From positions 1-7,940 of the forward strand of contig DSBE01000073.1 of the NCBI GenBank assembly GCA_011053085.1: a stretch of 7,940 bases of DNA. The letters run 5' to 3'. Below the pieces are notes generated by a model, which saw only the letters and a list, made by a program, of their open reading frames with translations, was not told where the DNA came from and ran no database searches. Every line of letters begins with the position of its first letter. Position 1 is the first letter of the stretch. The stretch is from Chloroflexota bacterium. Lineage in GTDB: Bacteria; Chloroflexota; Anaerolineae; Anaerolineales; Anaerolineaceae. The position numbers were made by a program, and so were the translations under genes. Of the stretch, positions 5,734 through 7,940 are shown in pieces.

Positions 5734-6702
5734 ATGACGAATCAAGAAGTAATTCAGGAGCTTTGGGAGTCAGGAGAAGCCGGGCTGCGATTGAAACTGC
5801 TGGCATATGGCCTGATTGCTGAAGATGCGGTGGCAGATAGAGCATTATTACAGCAGGAGTTTATGCGCTCTGAGCTGGTGTCGTTACTGCTAGAAAAGGT
5901 TGAGGTTGCTGGTGAGCGAAAAGATGGCTCCTATGACAAGTGGTTTGGGGGACATTGGGTGCTGGCTATTCTGGCGGATTTCCCTTATCCGCCGGGTGAC
6001 CAGCGATTGCTGCCGCTGCGTGATTGGCAGCTGGCTTGGCTGTTCGGCGACCGCCACCAGGCTATGATTCGCAAACGCATGGTGGATGGCCGCCAGCGTC
6101 GCTGCACCTCGCAGGAGGGGAATGCCCTGTTCTCTCATCTGCGGCTTGGCATCGCCAATGAACGTGTTCATGACCTGGCGCAGGCGTTGCTACGGTGGCA
6201 GTGGCCGGATGGGGGCTGGAACTGTGACATGAACCCGCATGCAAGCACCTCCTCCTTCCATGAATCCTTGATCCCGCTCAGAGGTTTGATCGAGTATCAG
6301 CGCCGCTTCCCCGATGGTACGGTGCAGGAATGCATCGACCGTGCCAAAGAGGTGTTCCTCAAACGTGAAATGTTTCTGCGGTTGAGCAACGGGACGGTCA
6401 TGAACGATAATTTTCTTCTGCTCAGTTATCCCTCCTACTGGCATTATGATATTCTCACCGGCTTGAAGGTGATGGCAGAAGGCGGGTGGCTGGACGATCC
6501 CCGCTGCCAGAAAGCGCTTGCCATGCTCAAACAAAAACAACTGCCAGAGGGCGGATTTCCAGCAGAAAAACGCTACTATCACTTAAACCCAAACAAGTCC
6601 GGTTATTCACCGGTGGATTGGGGTGGGGTCAGAAAGCGCAGGATGAATCCGTGGGTTACGGTTGAAGCTCTGGCGGTACTGAAAGCGGCTTGCTGTCTTT
6701 AA
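5734..6702 (+). CDS. Protein resembling the alpha/alpha-toroid prenyltransferase/squalene-cyclase fold, function unknown
   Basis: A 322-residue, predominantly helical soluble protein. The segments RWQWPDGGWNCD (154-165), EGGWLDDP (249-256) and QLPEGGFPAEKR (269-280) look like QW-type repeats of the terpene-cyclase/prenyltransferase toroid. The central part, RRCTSQEGN...SHLRLG (122-139), then DGGWNC and SSFHESLIPLRGL (173-185), has the look of a family of bacterial proteins annotated only as prenyltransferase-like. The DxDD acid motif of squalene-hopene cyclases is not seen and there is no signal peptide, so cyclase activity is not supported. C164, D165, H176 and H237 could in principle bind a metal as in protein prenyltransferases, but this is speculation. 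AAGGAG (5720-5725) precedes the ATG by 8 nt. The 3' end overlaps the convergent hydrolase gene by 47 bp. Confidence 0.75.
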   Translation: MTNQEVIQELWESGEAGLRLKLLAYGLIAEDAVADRALLQQEFMRSELVSLLLEKVEVAGERKDGSYDKWFGGHWVLAILADFPYPPGDQRLLPLRDWQLAWLFGDRHQAMIRKRMVDGRQRRCTSQEGNALFSHLRLGIANERVHDLAQALLRWQWPDGGWNCDMNPHASTSSFHESLIPLRGLIEYQRRFPDGTVQECIDRAKEVFLKREMFLRLSNGTVMNDNFLLLSYPSYWHYDILTGLKVMAEGGWLDDPRCQKALAMLKQKQLPEGGFPAEKRYYHLNPNKSGYSPVDWGGVRKRRMNPWVTVEALAVLKAACCL

Positions 6703-7513
6703 GTTTCGCTTTCAACAGAAAGGCGTGCAGGATCTGGTTGAAGTATTCGGGCGTTTCCATGTTGATCATATGGCCGGTGGAATTGACACGCATGATATCG
6801 ATGTTGCGCTGGCCTTTGAGTTTCTCAAGACAGGGGTCTAGCGCATCGTTGATGCGATCATCGCCCTCTGAACGCATGACCAGCACCGGAATTTTCCGGT
6901 TCTTCTTCAACACATCCAGGTAATCATACTGCGAGATGCTTTTCAGGATATGCCGCAAAGTTTGCCTGTCGGTCATTTTTAACATCTCATAATAGACGCG
7001 TTGGGTGGTTTCGTGTTGGGTGATCATCTGGCTGACGATTCGCTCCTGATGCGAAAAGCCCATCAGGTTGTAAGTGAAATTACGCAGCCATTGCGGCAGG
7101 GTGAAGGAGCACTGGCAGGGCGAAACGCCGCACAGCGACAATGACAATAAAGCCGCAGGCTGCTGCCGCAGAATTTCCAGCCCGATCAGCCCGCCGAAAC
7201 CATGGCCGACAAAGTGAAGCTCATCAATCGACAGATGCTGCGCCAATTCCAGGATATCCAGGGCGAAGCGTTGCAGGGTCAGACTATCTGCGGTGATGTC
7301 CGAAGGTGAGCCAGAGTTGCCATGTCCGCGCAGGGTTGGCGTGACCACGCAATAATCATCGGCAAAAGATTGCTGGGCAGCAAACTGGTCATGATTGGCA
7401 CCCACCCCATGGCAGAAGAAGATGGCGGGCGAGCCTTCGGCGCACTTTTGTCCGATCTGGTATTGGATGGTTACGTTGTCTGAGGTTTGCAGCGTGGCAA
7501 CACGAAAACTCAT
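6656..7513 (-). CDS. Alpha/beta-hydrolase-fold protein with glycine at the nucleophile position
   Basis: A 285-residue alpha/beta-hydrolase-fold protein without signal peptide. Family landmarks in order: FFCHGVGANHDQF (32-44) with the oxyanion-hole HG, TLRGHGNSGSP (60-70), the nucleophile elbow FVGHGFGGLIG (101-111), a cap region (about 135-195), VLVMRSEGDDRIND (210-223) with the acid D218 or D219, and NSTGHMINMETPE (244-256) with the base H248. The elbow reads G-H-G-F-G where G-x-S-x-G is expected: codon 105 is GGT (7201-7199), one base from the serine codon AGT. Asp and His are kept, so the protein may be inactive, non-hydrolytic, or may carry a recent mutation. ATG 7513 has only a weak purine leader (GAAGAG). 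It lies downstream of uvrC, separated by 174 nt, and its last 47 bp overlap the convergent plus-strand gene. Confidence 0.88.
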   Translation of the reverse strand: MSFRVATLQTSDNVTIQYQIGQKCAEGSPAIFFCHGVGANHDQFAAQQSFADDYCVVTPTLRGHGNSGSPSDITADSLTLQRFALDILELAQHLSIDELHFVGHGFGGLIGLEILRQQPAALLSLSLCGVSPCQCSFTLPQWLRNFTYNLMGFSHQERIVSQMITQHETTQRVYYEMLKMTDRQTLRHILKSISQYDYLDVLKKNRKIPVLVMRSEGDDRINDALDPCLEKLKGQRNIDIMRVNSTGHMINMETPEYFNQILHAFLLKAKLKDSKPLSVPPELQP

Positions 7514-7687
7514 GCGTCTCTTCTCTACACTTGGTTGGAATCAAGGGTTATGCCCCGCTTTGGCGACGAGTGCATAACACCTTAATTATAGTAACAAAGG
7601 CGGGGTATTTCTGTGAATGTTTCTTAATATAAGTGGGTAATCGGATTAAGGGTTGTTTAGGGGTTCGTGAATTCCATCACAAGCCCA
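7514..7687. repeat. Interleaved inverted repeats in the uvrC/hydrolase gap (repeat arms at 7547-7605)
   Basis: Two inverted repeats interlock. The first is GTTATGC (7547-7553) with GCATAAC (7572-7578), a 7-bp perfect stem. The second is CCCCGCTTTG (7553-7562) with CAAAGGCGGGG (7595-7605), a 10-bp stem with one bulged G. Because the arms alternate, the two hairpins are mutually exclusive or would form a pseudoknot. A minus-strand TATAAT lies inside the larger loop. No gene is visible in the remainder of this gap and no convincing T-tract terminator follows uvrC. Confidence 0.45.
7585..7590 (-). promoter_or_regulatory. Candidate -10 box upstream of the alpha/beta-hydrolase gene
   Basis: A perfect TATAAT on the minus strand (7590-7585), about 72 nt upstream of ATG 7513. 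The -35 region at 16 to 18 bp (AGAAAT, CAGAAA or ACAGAA) matches TTGACA poorly and no TG extension is present, so the call rests on the -10 alone. The leader would contain the GTTATGC/GCATAAC hairpin arms or start within them. Confidence 0.35.
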
Positions 7688-7940
7688 TCATTCAAGCGTG
7701 GCTTTGAGGTTGTGGGCGATTTCCTGGGTGATTCCGCTGACCTGCATCAGCTCTTCATCGGTTGCACTGCGGATGGCATCGATGGAGCCGAATTTTTGCA
7801 GCAGCGCTTTGCGCCGTACCGGCCCGATACCGGGAACGGTGTCCAGGCGCGAGGCGATGCCCTGTTTGCTGCGAGTCTGGCGGTGGGCGCTGATGGCGAA
7901 ACGGTGGGCTTCATCACGGATGCGCTGCATGAGGAATAAA
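7688..7940 (-). CDS. uvrC: Excinuclease ABC subunit C, C-terminal part (cut by the window edge)
   Basis: The last 84 residues of UvrC, the subunit that makes both incisions around a lesion in nucleotide excision repair. The visible part begins LFLMQRIRDEAHRFAI, the well conserved end of the RNase H-like 3'... 5'-incising nuclease domain, including its terminal histidine region. It is followed by the RSK linker and a tandem helix-hairpin-helix DNA-binding region: LDTVPGIGPVRRKALLQKFG, with the PGIGP hairpin, and then the second hairpin VSGIT. The frame is open to the right-hand edge without a start, so the ATG at 7930 is an internal methionine and not the gene start. The protein ends naturally shortly after the second hairpin, as usual in the family. 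Confidence 0.95.
   Translation of the reverse strand, partial: LFLMQRIRDEAHRFAISAHRQTRSKQGIASRLDTVPGIGPVRRKALLQKFGSIDAIRSATDEELMQVSGITQEIAHNLKATLE

Noticed and set aside
6680..6714. Inverted repeat TGAAAGCG / CGCTTTCA at the convergent 3' ends, as a bidirectional terminator
   Set aside because: The stem is 8 bp with a 19-nt loop, and no T-run follows on either strand.
7688..7930. Stand-alone small helix-hairpin-helix protein starting at ATG 7930
   Set aside because: The frame stays open upstream to the window edge and reads LFL before the Met, continuing the conserved UvrC sequence, so this is an internal methionine.

Overview
The window looks like bacterial chromosome of moderate GC content. 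The domain combinations (a COG0731-type radical SAM protein, a sugar-nucleotidyltransferase with an extra C-terminal domain, an orphan alpha/alpha-toroid protein, and a Gfo/Idh/MocA plus TIM-barrel sugar cluster) would fit Chloroflexota, perhaps Anaerolineae. That placement is inference from gene style, not from a marker gene. There are eight genes that can be read well: two are cut by the window edges or nearly so, five complete genes plus uvrC lie on the minus strand, and one is on the plus strand. No rRNA, tRNA, CRISPR array or mobile element was seen.

Layout, right to left. (1) 7940-7688, minus: the C-terminal end of uvrC (nucleotide excision repair), with its paired helix-hairpin-helix region. 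(2) 7513-6656, minus: an alpha/beta-hydrolase-fold protein whose nucleophile-elbow serine position is glycine. Its upstream gap holds a TATAAT box and two interleaved inverted repeats. (3) 5734-6702, plus: a protein resembling the alpha/alpha-toroid prenyltransferase/squalene-cyclase fold. It converges on the hydrolase and overlaps its 3' end by 47 bp. (4) 5600-4653, minus: a radical SAM protein with a C-terminal winged-helix-like tail. It is divergent from gene 3, and candidate promoters for both are packed into about 65 bp. (5) 4551-3241, minus: a sugar-nucleotide pyrophosphorylase-like nucleotidyltransferase with left-handed beta-helix repeats and an additional C-terminal domain of about 60 residues that resembles DUF6504. 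(6-9) 3162-1, minus: an apparent operon of a class I/II PLP aminotransferase, a Gfo/Idh/MocA oxidoreductase (start overlapping the previous stop), a TIM-barrel sugar isomerase/epimerase-like protein, and the first 12 codons of a further gene preceded by a perfect 10-bp hairpin.

The leftmost operon reads as small-molecule metabolism of a sugar or cyclitol: NAD(P)-dependent oxidation by the Gfo/Idh/MocA enzyme, metal-dependent isomerisation, epimerisation or elimination by the TIM-barrel protein, and possibly a transamination step. The exact substrate cannot be told from sequence. The rest of the window looks like individually promoted single genes. The most notable individual observations are the serine-less nucleophile elbow and the nucleotidyltransferase/DUF6504-like fusion; no clear novel multi-gene system is evident.
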